In this document: positions 34,604 to 41,921 of the stretch, piece by piece
How positions within the stretch are numbered: the first letter of the stretch is position 1
Layout of the letters: each line of letters starts with the position of its first letter
Assembly: GCA_029936315.1 (NCBI GenBank)
Contig: JAPYTD010000020.1
Coordinates: 1 to 55,049, forward strand
Direction of reading: 5' to 3'
Source of the DNA: Planctomycetota bacterium
GTDB taxonomy: Bacteria; Planctomycetota; UBA1135; UBA2386
Length of the DNA stretch: 55,049 nt
Notes under the pieces: generated by a model
Told to the model about the DNA's origin: nothing
Database searches by the model: none
The model's input: the letters and a program-made list of their open reading frames with translations, nothing else
Program-made: the position numbers and the translations under genes

Positions 34604-35278
34604 ATGACGCACATCAATCAGATCATAGGCAAGACCCTCCTGGTATTGGCGCCGCTGACGCTCGTTGCTCTTAGCAGCTGCGAGAAGTTCCGCGGGTTCC
34701 CATCCGATAAGCCGCCGGTCCACCTGGTGCTCGACATGGACTTCCAACCAAAGGTGCGGCCGCAATCGCAGCACGAGTTCGAAGGTTGGACCGACCATCG
34801 CGGTGCGCGCCTGCCAGTCGCTGACGCGTTCGGCAAGACCCTGGTTGTTGCACGCGGCAGCCTTAAGGACCCGAGGCTCGCCAACAGGGACGCCAACGGC
34901 CAATACGTCACCACGAACCCGCTGTCGCTGAAGCACACGTTCCGGGTGCGCGGCCGCGTGATGACGGCGATCGACCACGGTCGCGAACGCTTCGAGATCT
35001 ACTGCTCGATGTGCCATGGCCTCACTGGTCAAGGTGGCAACGGCAAGCAGGGTCACGGTTTGGTCGGCCGCTTTTGGGAGCCGCCACCGTCAAACTTCCA
35101 CTTCAGCACCAAGACCGGCGCGGACAACCGCGTGCCCTTGATGCCGGATGGGGAGTACTTCGAGGTCATCACGACCGGCAACGGCAAGACGATGCCCGCT
35201 TACGGTGCCCGCCTCAGCGTCGAGGATCGCTGGGCCATCGTGCACTACGTGCGCGCCCTCCAGTCGTTGAGCAAATAA
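34604..35278 (+). CDS. actE: Alternative Complex III subunit ActE, monoheme cytochrome c lipoprotein
   Basis: The 224-residue protein starts 3 nt after the actD stop. A lipobox (LVALSSC, Cys at about 24) indicates membrane anchoring. A heme-binding CSMCHG lies at about residue 133 (context YCSMCHGLTGQGGNGKQG). A methionine-containing region (VITTGNGKTMPAYG) is the likely axial ligand. The end, DRWAIVHYVRALQSL, is the standard C-terminal helix of class I cytochrome c. It accepts electrons from the complex and passes them towards the oxidase. Secure. Confidence 0.93.
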   Translation: MTHINQIIGKTLLVLAPLTLVALSSCEKFRGFPSDKPPVHLVLDMDFQPKVRPQSQHEFEGWTDHRGARLPVADAFGKTLVVARGSLKDPRLANRDANGQYVTTNPLSLKHTFRVRGRVMTAIDHGRERFEIYCSMCHGLTGQGGNGKQGHGLVGRFWEPPPSNFHFSTKTGADNRVPLMPDGEYFEVITTGNGKTMPAYGARLSVEDRWAIVHYVRALQSLSK

Positions 35279-35292
35279 CACCGAGCAACTTA

Positions 35293-36630
35293 ATGACCGC
35301 TACCGCAACACAAACGACGGCACGCAGCCTGCAGCAGATCGCGCCGCACGTCACGTCGAAGGTCAAGGACGGCGACCTCGTGAAGGCCCAGATGGGCCTG
35401 ATCGTAGTAGGTGCCGCTCTAACCATCGCTGGTTTCTTCACCGGTCACGGCGACCTGTCGTACTTGGTCGGATACATGGGCGTTCTAGGCATCTGCCTTT
35501 GCGCGCTCTTCTTCACGATGCTCCAGCACATTACCCGTGCTGGCTGGAGTGTGTCGGTTCGTCGGCTGTCAGAGAACATCGCCGGCACGTTGCCGTTCAT
35601 GCTGCTGTTGTTCATCCCGATCATCGTCAGCTTCAGCAGCGATCACGGCATCTACAGTCACTGGACCGAGAAGTGGAACCTCACTGAGGGTGCCGAGGGC
35701 TACGACCCAGTCATCGCCGGCAAGTCCGGCTACCTGAACCCGACGTTCTTCTTCATCCGCGTCGTCATCTACTTCGCCATCTGGATCGGCCTGGCGACGT
35801 TCTTCCGTCGCAACTCGATCAAGCAAGATGAAACCGGTGACCCCGCGCTCAGCATGAAGATGTCGCGCATCGCCGCGCCGGGTCTGCTGTTGTTTTCCCT
35901 GTCGATCACGTTCGCGGCGTTCGACTGGATCATGTCGATCGACCCACACTGGTTCTCGACGATCTTCGGCATCACGTACTTCGCCGGCGGCTTCATGTCG
36001 TTCTTGGCGTTCACGATCCTGATGTGCAAGTGGCTCAACTCGAAGGGCTACTACAAGGAAGCGGTCAACACCGAGCACTACCACGACCTCGGCAAGCTGA
36101 TGTTCTCGTTCATGGTCTTCTGGACCTACACGAACTTCAGCCAATACATGCTGATCTGGTATGCCAACCTGCCGGAAGAAACCGGGTGGTTCGCACACCG
36201 CGCGATTCACGGCTGGGGCGCTGTTGGCGCGATGCTGATCATCGGGCACTTCTTCTTCCCGTTCATCTTCCTGCTGTCGCGCAACGTCAAGCGTCACAGT
36301 GTGCTGCTGCCAGTCGGCGCCATCGCGATGCTGCTGGTGCACTGCCTCGACATGCAGTTCTTGATTCTGCCGTCGGGCATGCACGGACATGTTGCTGGCC
36401 ATGGTGGTGACGGCGGTGCCGTTGCTGCGGTCGCCGACGGCGCTGCGCACGACGGCTTCAGCGAGCAACTGTCCGCCTACTTTGGCACCATCAGCTGGGC
36501 TGACTACGGCTGCTTCATCGGCCTGCTTATGGTCATGGCTGGTCTGACGCTGCTCAACGTCCGCCGTTGCAACCTCATCCCGCTGCGCGATCCGCGTCTC
36601 AGCGAGTCCATTAACTTCGAGAACTTCTAA
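35293..36630 (+). CDS. actF: Alternative Complex III subunit ActF, NrfD-like membrane protein
   Basis: ATG 35293 gives 445 residues; the frame reading upstream overlaps actE and is rejected. About ten helices are seen, e.g. GLIVVGAALTIAGFF, LSYLVGYMGVLGICLCALFF and LLFSLSITFAAFDWIMSIDPHWFS. Conserved FDWIMSIDPHWFSTIFG, WTYTNFSQYMLIWYANLPEE and HFFFPFIFLLSRNVK are signatures of this subunit. It is homologous to ActC and contributes to the membrane-embedded part of the complex. A His/Gly-rich loop lies near residue 365 (HGHVAGHGGDG). It ends 3 nt before the next small gene. Secure. Confidence 0.93.
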   Translation: MTATATQTTARSLQQIAPHVTSKVKDGDLVKAQMGLIVVGAALTIAGFFTGHGDLSYLVGYMGVLGICLCALFFTMLQHITRAGWSVSVRRLSENIAGTLPFMLLLFIPIIVSFSSDHGIYSHWTEKWNLTEGAEGYDPVIAGKSGYLNPTFFFIRVVIYFAIWIGLATFFRRNSIKQDETGDPALSMKMSRIAAPGLLLFSLSITFAAFDWIMSIDPHWFSTIFGITYFAGGFMSFLAFTILMCKWLNSKGYYKEAVNTEHYHDLGKLMFSFMVFWTYTNFSQYMLIWYANLPEETGWFAHRAIHGWGAVGAMLIIGHFFFPFIFLLSRNVKRHSVLLPVGAIAMLLVHCLDMQFLILPSGMHGHVAGHGGDGGAVAAVADGAAHDGFSEQLSAYFGTISWADYGCFIGLLMVMAGLTLLNVRRCNLIPLRDPRLSESINFENF

Positions 36631-36633
36631 GCC

Positions 36634-36945
36634 ATGGATCATCTACCAGGAGCGACGCACGAAGCGTTGCCACTCGATCCCGAAAACGACATCGACGGCG
36701 TCAAGGCTGTCTGGTGGTGCGTCGGCACCAGTGTGTTGCTGTTTGGCTGCCTGTGGATCCTCGTGCCGATCTTCGTGCAAGTGCAGGACGTCGAGATCAA
36801 CCGCAAGGTCAACGAGTCGCCGACGATTGAGCTCAACGACATCACCGATGCGGAGAACAAGTTCCTTTCGGGTGCCAATCCGACCAAGAAGAACATCGAC
36901 GACGTCGTCGATGCTCTTCGCCCCAAGGTTGAGGGGCCCAAGTAG
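36634..36945 (+). CDS. Small single-pass membrane protein within the respiratory cluster
   Basis: The 103-residue protein has one helix (VWWCVGTSVLLFGCLWILVPIFV), an N-terminus with acidic residues (DPENDIDG) and a charged tail (DITDAENKFLSGANPTKKN). Its position, 3 nt after actF and 24 nt before the SCO gene, suggests an accessory subunit of the complex or oxidase, as extra small Act proteins are known in some lineages. I do not recognise a family. Short spacing and matching codon use make it real. Confidence 0.75.
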   Translation: MDHLPGATHEALPLDPENDIDGVKAVWWCVGTSVLLFGCLWILVPIFVQVQDVEINRKVNESPTIELNDITDAENKFLSGANPTKKNIDDVVDALRPKVEGPK

Positions 36946-36969
36946 GAACAAGTCACCAACACCAACGCA

Positions 36970-37848
36970 ATGAACCGTCTCTTCTCCAACCTGCTAATCG
37001 TCCTGCTGCTGAGCCCGCTTGCGGTCGCTCAGGCGCCGGGCCATTCCCCATCGCGTGACCTCGAAGTCACCGACGAGGGGGCAACGCAGCTGGACAAGAT
37101 CGGCGCGATGGTCGACCGCGAACTCGAGTTTGTCGACGAGCGTGGCTACCCGTACACGCTCAAGCAGCTGTTCCCGGGCAAGCACCCAGTTGTGCTGATG
37201 ATGGGCTACTACAGCTGCCCATCGATGTGCGGTCAGGTTCTCGACGCAGCGTTCTACGCGCTGGGCAAGACCGACCTGCAGCCGGGCAAGGACTACCGCA
37301 TACTCAGCGTCTCGATCGATCCTGCAGAGACGCCCGAGATCGCCGCCAACCGCAAGGGTGTGTTCCTGCCGCGTCTGATGAAGACCGGTGGCGACGATGC
37401 CTGGCACCTGTTGGTCGGCGATCCGAAAAACACCAAGGCGCTCGCCGACCAGGTCGGCTTCCAGTTCTACTGGACCGAAGCGATCCGCCAATTCGCGCAC
37501 CCGCCGTCGCTGATCTTCCTGACCCCCGAGGGCAAGGTCAGCCGCGTCATCGTCAACACCTACTTCGAGCCCGAAGACGTTCGCCTGGCACTGGTCGAAG
37601 CCAGTGAAGGCACGCTCGGCACGTTCTGGGACAACGTCAAGCTCAACTGCCTGACGTTCGATCCCCGGACCAACACCTACTCACTTGCCGCGATGACGCT
37701 GATGCGCATCGGCGGTGCCATAACGGTCATCGTGCTTGTCGTGATGATCTGGATCATGATTCGCCGTGAACGCGGCAAAGGCAGATCCAAAGCTTCTAAT
37801 TCTTCCGCAACCGGCCTCCCCGACTCCGCCACTTCCCCGGCGGGCTAG
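36970..37848 (+). CDS. sco: SCO1/SenC copper chaperone for the oxidase CuA site
   Basis: SCO proteins bind copper and help build the CuA centre of cytochrome oxidase subunit II. The 292-residue protein has a signal or anchor (NLLIVLLLSPLAVAQ). The copper-binding CPSMC is at Cys83 and Cys87 (GYYSCPSMCGQVL), and the partner His is probably His177 in RQFAHPPSLIFL. It has a thioredoxin-like fold. Unlike most SCO proteins it has a second hydrophobic helix at the C-terminus (IGGAITVIVLVVMIWIMI) and a basic, Ser-rich tail, so it may be anchored at both ends. It is directly upstream of ctaC. Secure. Confidence 0.92.
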   Translation: MNRLFSNLLIVLLLSPLAVAQAPGHSPSRDLEVTDEGATQLDKIGAMVDRELEFVDERGYPYTLKQLFPGKHPVVLMMGYYSCPSMCGQVLDAAFYALGKTDLQPGKDYRILSVSIDPAETPEIAANRKGVFLPRLMKTGGDDAWHLLVGDPKNTKALADQVGFQFYWTEAIRQFAHPPSLIFLTPEGKVSRVIVNTYFEPEDVRLALVEASEGTLGTFWDNVKLNCLTFDPRTNTYSLAAMTLMRIGGAITVIVLVVMIWIMIRRERGKGRSKASNSSATGLPDSATSPAG

Positions 37849-37873
37849 GTAAGCCAGATACCCGAGTGCAGCC

Positions 37874-38944
37874 GTGATCAACTACCTGATCCAAGAACCA
37901 AAGCAGGACCCGCAGGGTGATCTACCCTGGGACGGTGTCCCCGCTCACGAAATCGACTTTTGGGGCCAACTGCCTGTGCAGGCCGGGACGTTTGATCACG
38001 TCGATGGGCTGTTCTATTTCACCTACGCGGTCTGCATCATCTTCTTCGTGATCATCACGGGGGTGCTGCTCTACTCGGTATTCGCGCACCGTCGCAAGAC
38101 CTGGGACCAGAAGCCGCTCTCGAACGTGACGCATAACACGCCGCTCGAAGTCGTCTGGACGATCGTTCCGCTGATCATCGTCATGATCATGTTCGCGTGG
38201 GGCTTCAAGGGCTCGCTCGACATGACGACGGTGCCGCACGAGGCGCAACGCAACACCTACAAGGCGACCGCCAAGCAGTGGAACTGGACGTTCATCTACC
38301 CAGATGCCACGCAGAGCATTGCCGAGGTTTATGTCGAGGTTGATAAGCCGGTGCAGTTCATCCTGGAGTCGACGGACGTGCTGCACGCGTTCTACATTCC
38401 TGTGATGCGCGTCAAGCGCGACATCGTGCCGGGCCGCTACCAGAGTGTCTGGTTTCATCCGATCAAACAGGGTGTCTACCCCCTGTTCTGCGCTGAATAC
38501 TGCGGTGACGACCACTCGCGTATGTATGCCAAAGTGCACGTCGTCGACGCGGCGACCATGGCCGATCGACCGTGGAACAAGGTGCCAGCCGAGGACAAGC
38601 CTGTGGAGCGAATCGCATACGGCGCACGCCTTGCCCGGCAACTCTGCGCGAGCTGCCACAAGATGAGGGACACGGACACCGTCGTCACCGGCCCTTCGTG
38701 GCTCGGCATGTTCACCAAGCAAGGTGACACCTACGTCGGTCGCCAACGCGAAGTCCTCGAAGGTGGCGTAACCAAGACCATCACAACAGACGACGCCTAC
38801 ATCATTGAGTCCATCAAGGACCCAACGAAGAAGATCGTGGCCGAAGCACCCTACAACAAGAACTCCATGTCGAAGTTCGACACACTGACCGACGATCGCG
38901 TCGCGTGTCTCATCGCCTACATGAAGTCACTGGCCGACAACTAG
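37874..38944 (+). CDS. ctaC: Cytochrome c oxidase subunit II, caa3 type with fused cytochrome c
   Basis: GTG 37874 gives 356 residues. Two membrane helices (FYFTYAVCIIFFVIITGVLLY and VVWTIVPLIIVMIMFAW) precede a cupredoxin domain. That domain carries the CuA ligands His171 (LHAFYIP), Cys206, Cys210, His214 and Met217 in CAEYCGDDHSRMY. The C-terminal ~100 residues are a c-type cytochrome with CASCH (Cys258, Cys261, His262) and a Met in NKNSMSKFDTL. This fused form defines caa3 oxidases, where electrons enter through the built-in heme c. It probably takes electrons from ActE or a soluble cytochrome. Secure. Confidence 0.95.
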   Translation: MINYLIQEPKQDPQGDLPWDGVPAHEIDFWGQLPVQAGTFDHVDGLFYFTYAVCIIFFVIITGVLLYSVFAHRRKTWDQKPLSNVTHNTPLEVVWTIVPLIIVMIMFAWGFKGSLDMTTVPHEAQRNTYKATAKQWNWTFIYPDATQSIAEVYVEVDKPVQFILESTDVLHAFYIPVMRVKRDIVPGRYQSVWFHPIKQGVYPLFCAEYCGDDHSRMYAKVHVVDAATMADRPWNKVPAEDKPVERIAYGARLARQLCASCHKMRDTDTVVTGPSWLGMFTKQGDTYVGRQREVLEGGVTKTITTDDAYIIESIKDPTKKIVAEAPYNKNSMSKFDTLTDDRVACLIAYMKSLADN

Positions 38945-38956
38945 AGGCATACACCC

Positions 38957-40615
38957 ATGACGACCAATACTCCGGCCGTTGACGTTCAGACCACGCAGCC
39001 AAAAGCGCCGCGCGAGAACTACCTGAACTGCACCACAAGCTTCAAGTCCTGGGCGCTGACGCTTGATCACAAGCGCATCGGCCTGATGTACCTGATCGGG
39101 ACCAGCCTCGCCTTCTTGGCGGGCGGCGTCTTCGCCCTACTGGTGCGCCTGCACCTGTGGGAGCCAGAGGGCATGCTCTTCAGCAACCCGACCTACAACC
39201 AGATCTTCACGCTGCATGGCGCCTTCATGGTGTTCTTGTTCGTAATCCCAGCGATCCCCGGATCGCTCGGCAACATCGTGATGCCACTCATGGTCGGCGC
39301 CAAGGATGTGGCGCTGCCGAAGCTCAACCTGTTGAGCTTCTACCTGTGGGTGATCGGCGCAGTCATGGCGGTTGCCGCGATCGTGATGGGCGGCTTCGAC
39401 ACCGGTTGGACGTTCTACGCGCCCTACTCGCTCTATACCGACCAGGCGGTCGTCACGATTGGCTTGGCGATCTTTGTGCTCGGCTTTAGTTCGATCTTCA
39501 CCGGTCTGAACTTCATCGTCACGGTGCACAAGCTGCGCGCCCCGGGCATGACCTGGTTCCGCATGCCGCTGTTCGTCTGGGCGATCTACGCCACGGCGAT
39601 CCTGCAGGTGCTGGCGACGCCGGTGCTCGGTATCACGGTGCTGCTGGTCGCGTTCGAACGCCTCTACAACGTCGGTATCTTCGATCCGCGCCTCGGCGGC
39701 GACCCGGTGCTGTTCGAGCACTTCTTCTGGTTCTACTCGCACCCAGCCGTCTACATCATGGTGCTGCCGGCCTTCGGCATCATCAGCGAGCTTGTCACTG
39801 TTCACAGTCGCAAGCCGCTGTTCGGCTACAAGCTGATCGCCTTCTCGTCCATCGCGATTGCGATCATCAGCTTCCTCGTGTGGGGCCACCACATGTTCAC
39901 GTCGGGTCAGTCGACCTACGCGATGTTCGCGTTCAGCTTCCTGACGTTCTTCGTGGCGATACCGACTGCCATCAAGGAGTTCTCGTGGGTGGCAACGGTG
40001 TGGAAGGGCTCAGTCGCCCTCAACTCGCCGATGCTCTACACGCTGGCGTTCTTGATCATCTTCGCGATCGGTGGCCTGACCGGTGTGATCCTCGGCGCGC
40101 TCAACGTCGACCTGCACCTTCACGACACCTACTTCGTTGTCGCCCACTTCCACTACGTGATGATGGGTTCGATCGCCCTGGCGTTCTTCGCAGGCCTCCA
40201 CCACTGGTGGCCGAAGATGTTCGGGATCATGTACAACGAGTTCCAAGCGAAGATCGCCTGTGCGCTGATCTTCATTGGCTTCAACGCGACCTTCCTGCCT
40301 CAGTTCGTCATGGGCAGCCGTGGCATGCCGCGTCGCTACGCGACCTACGTGCCGGAATACGCGGATTACCACAAGGCTTCGACCATCGGCGCCATGATCC
40401 TCGGAACTGGCGTCGCTCTGATGGTCTTCTACTTGGTTGCCTCGCTGTTCATCCGCAAGAAGGCCAAGCAGAACCAGTGGGGCGGTGTCACGCTCGATTG
40501 GATGTGCCCAACGCCTCCGCCGCACCTCAACTTCGACGAGGAGCCGCAGGTCGTGCACGAGGTTTACGACTACACCACGTTGGATTACGAGACGCTGCAG
40601 CGCGACTGCGATTGA
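38957..40615 (+). CDS. ctaD: Cytochrome c oxidase subunit I, A2-type
   Basis: Subunit I holds heme a and the heme a3-CuB centre where oxygen is reduced. The 552-residue protein has twelve-helix topology. The heme a ligands are His87 (TLHGAFMV) and His399, the CuB ligands His262 and the pair His311-His312 (WGHHMFTSG), and the heme a3 ligand His397 in [12 protein letters not shown]. Helix VI reads FYSHPAVY, with a Tyr-Ser pair and Ala where A1-type oxidases have Glu (HPEVY). This marks the A2 class with a different proton-channel end. It is placed between subunits II and III. Secure. Confidence 0.96.
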   Translation: MTTNTPAVDVQTTQPKAPRENYLNCTTSFKSWALTLDHKRIGLMYLIGTSLAFLAGGVFALLVRLHLWEPEGMLFSNPTYNQIFTLHGAFMVFLFVIPAIPGSLGNIVMPLMVGAKDVALPKLNLLSFYLWVIGAVMAVAAIVMGGFDTGWTFYAPYSLYTDQAVVTIGLAIFVLGFSSIFTGLNFIVTVHKLRAPGMTWFRMPLFVWAIYATAILQVLATPVLGITVLLVAFERLYNVGIFDPRLGGDPVLFEHFFWFYSHPAVYIMVLPAFGIISELVTVHSRKPLFGYKLIAFSSIAIAIISFLVWGHHMFTSGQSTYAMFAFSFLTFFVAIPTAIKEFSWVATVWKGSVALNSPMLYTLAFLIIFAIGGLTGVILGALNVDLHLHDTYFVVAHFHYVMMGSIALAFFAGLHHWWPKMFGIMYNEFQAKIACALIFIGFNATFLPQFVMGSRGMPRRYATYVPEYADYHKASTIGAMILGTGVALMVFYLVASLFIRKKAKQNQWGGVTLDWMCPTPPPHLNFDEEPQVVHEVYDYTTLDYETLQRDCD

Positions 40616-40675
40616 TCGACTCGCGACGAGCCAACCACCCGAACATTCGCTACAGGATTCGCTACAGGATTATTC

Positions 40676-41410
40676 ATGAGTCACGATGATCACCATGGAG
40701 TAATGATCCCGGCACCAGGGCCGGAGTTCGTTGCCCACGAGGTGGCACACCACTTCAGTACGCCGGTGCAGGAGTTCCAGGCGGGCAAGCTCGGCTTTTG
40801 GCTGTTCCTTGCCACGGAAATCCTGCTCTTTGGCGGACTGTTCGCTGCCTACTTCTACTTCCACGAGGTCTTCCCCGAGACCTTCCGTGTCGGTGGCCAA
40901 CAACTCGACTGGCGCCTTGGTGCCCTCAACACTTCGGTGCTGCTGCTGAGTTCTTGGACAATGGCGATGGGTGTGCGCTCCGCGCAGACCAGCCAGAAGT
41001 CGAAGACGATGATCTACCTGGTCCTCACGGTGCTCGGCGCCCTGGGCTTCATGGTCATCAAGTTCATCGAGTACAGCGCCAAGAACGAGCACGGCCTGAT
41101 TGTCTTCTCGGAGCTGTTTAGCGGCTACGATGAGGTCACTGGTCAGGTCGCTTGGTTTAAGGACTATCACGGTGTCATGAAGGACGTGGCCCACGGCCAC
41201 ATGTTCTTCGCGATCTACCTGACGATGACGGCTATCCACGGTCTGCACGTCATCATCGGCGCCATTGCAATCATCTACGTGCTGTATGGCACGTCGAAGG
41301 GTCGCTACCACGCCGGCTACTACTTGCCAGTGGACCTGGCCGGACTCTATTGGCACCTGGTCGACTTGATCTGGATCTTCCTCTTCCCCTTGCTCTACCT
41401 CGTTCCCTAA
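40676..41410 (+). CDS. ctaE: Cytochrome c oxidase subunit III
   Basis: The 244-residue protein has about five membrane helices: LGFWLFLATEILLFGGLFAAYFYF, ALNTSVLLLSSWTMAMGV, IYLVLTVLGALGFMVIKFIEY, MFFAIYLTMTAIHGLHVIIGAI and LIWIFLFPLLYLV. The signature HGHMFFAIYLTMTAIHGLHV and YWHLVDLIWIFLFPLLYL are clear. Subunit III stabilises subunit I and the proton path and has no cofactors. The N-terminus is His-rich (SHDDHHG). Spacing of 60 nt after ctaD and 12 nt before ctaF supports one operon. Secure. Confidence 0.94.
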   Translation: MSHDDHHGVMIPAPGPEFVAHEVAHHFSTPVQEFQAGKLGFWLFLATEILLFGGLFAAYFYFHEVFPETFRVGGQQLDWRLGALNTSVLLLSSWTMAMGVRSAQTSQKSKTMIYLVLTVLGALGFMVIKFIEYSAKNEHGLIVFSELFSGYDEVTGQVAWFKDYHGVMKDVAHGHMFFAIYLTMTAIHGLHVIIGAIAIIYVLYGTSKGRYHAGYYLPVDLAGLYWHLVDLIWIFLFPLLYLVP

Positions 41411-41422
41411 GGCGCATCACTG

Positions 41423-41833
41423 ATGTCAGACCACACTAGTACCGGTGATGGCCACGCTCCCGGCGAGCTAGACATGGGCCACCACCACGTCTCGAGCCCA
41501 GCAATGTTCTTGAGCGTTCTGCTCGCATTGCTGTTCTTGACGTTCATCACCGTCGTAGTCGCACAGTTCGACTTCGGTTCGGCAAACATGCTGATCGCAA
41601 TGGGCATCGCCTCCATCAAGGCGTCGTTGGTCATCGCATTCTTCATGCACCTCAAGTATGACACCGCGATCAACAAGCTCGTGTTCATGAGCTCGTTCTT
41701 GTTTTTGTCGTTACTGTTTATCTTCACGCTCGGAGACCTCTTCACGCGTCGACTCGATCACGAGCTTCACACGACGAAGTCGCCGGTCGACCTGGAATGG
41801 AGCCACCCGTCGACTCTCGACGGCGATCACTAA
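41423..41833 (+). CDS. ctaF: Cytochrome c oxidase subunit IV (caa3/CtaF type)
   Basis: The 136-residue protein has a His-rich N-terminus (HTSTGDGHAPGELDMGHHHV). Three membrane helices follow (FLSVLLALLFLTFITVVVA, LIAMGIASIKASLVIAFFMHLKY, FMSSFLFLSLLFIFTLGDLF). SIKASLVIAFFMHLKYD is the family signature. It is the small subunit of caa3/quinol-type oxidases that helps assembly. It is last of the respiratory cluster. The C-terminal ~30 residues are soluble. Secure. Confidence 0.9.
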   Translation: MSDHTSTGDGHAPGELDMGHHHVSSPAMFLSVLLALLFLTFITVVVAQFDFGSANMLIAMGIASIKASLVIAFFMHLKYDTAINKLVFMSSFLFLSLLFIFTLGDLFTRRLDHELHTTKSPVDLEWSHPSTLDGDH

Positions 41834-41921
41834 GCTGCACGCCGCATACCTGCATTCCCGCCAGCCCGCCGATGCACGCATCGCCCTTTGGTCCGACGAC
41901 GGCGTCGAACCCATCCGGGCA

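Noticed and set aside
35569-36642. 357-codon minus-strand frame inside actF
   Set aside because: It is antisense to a multi-pass membrane protein with family motifs, and its composition (Glu, Arg, Asp, Gln) is typical of an inverted hydrophobic gene.
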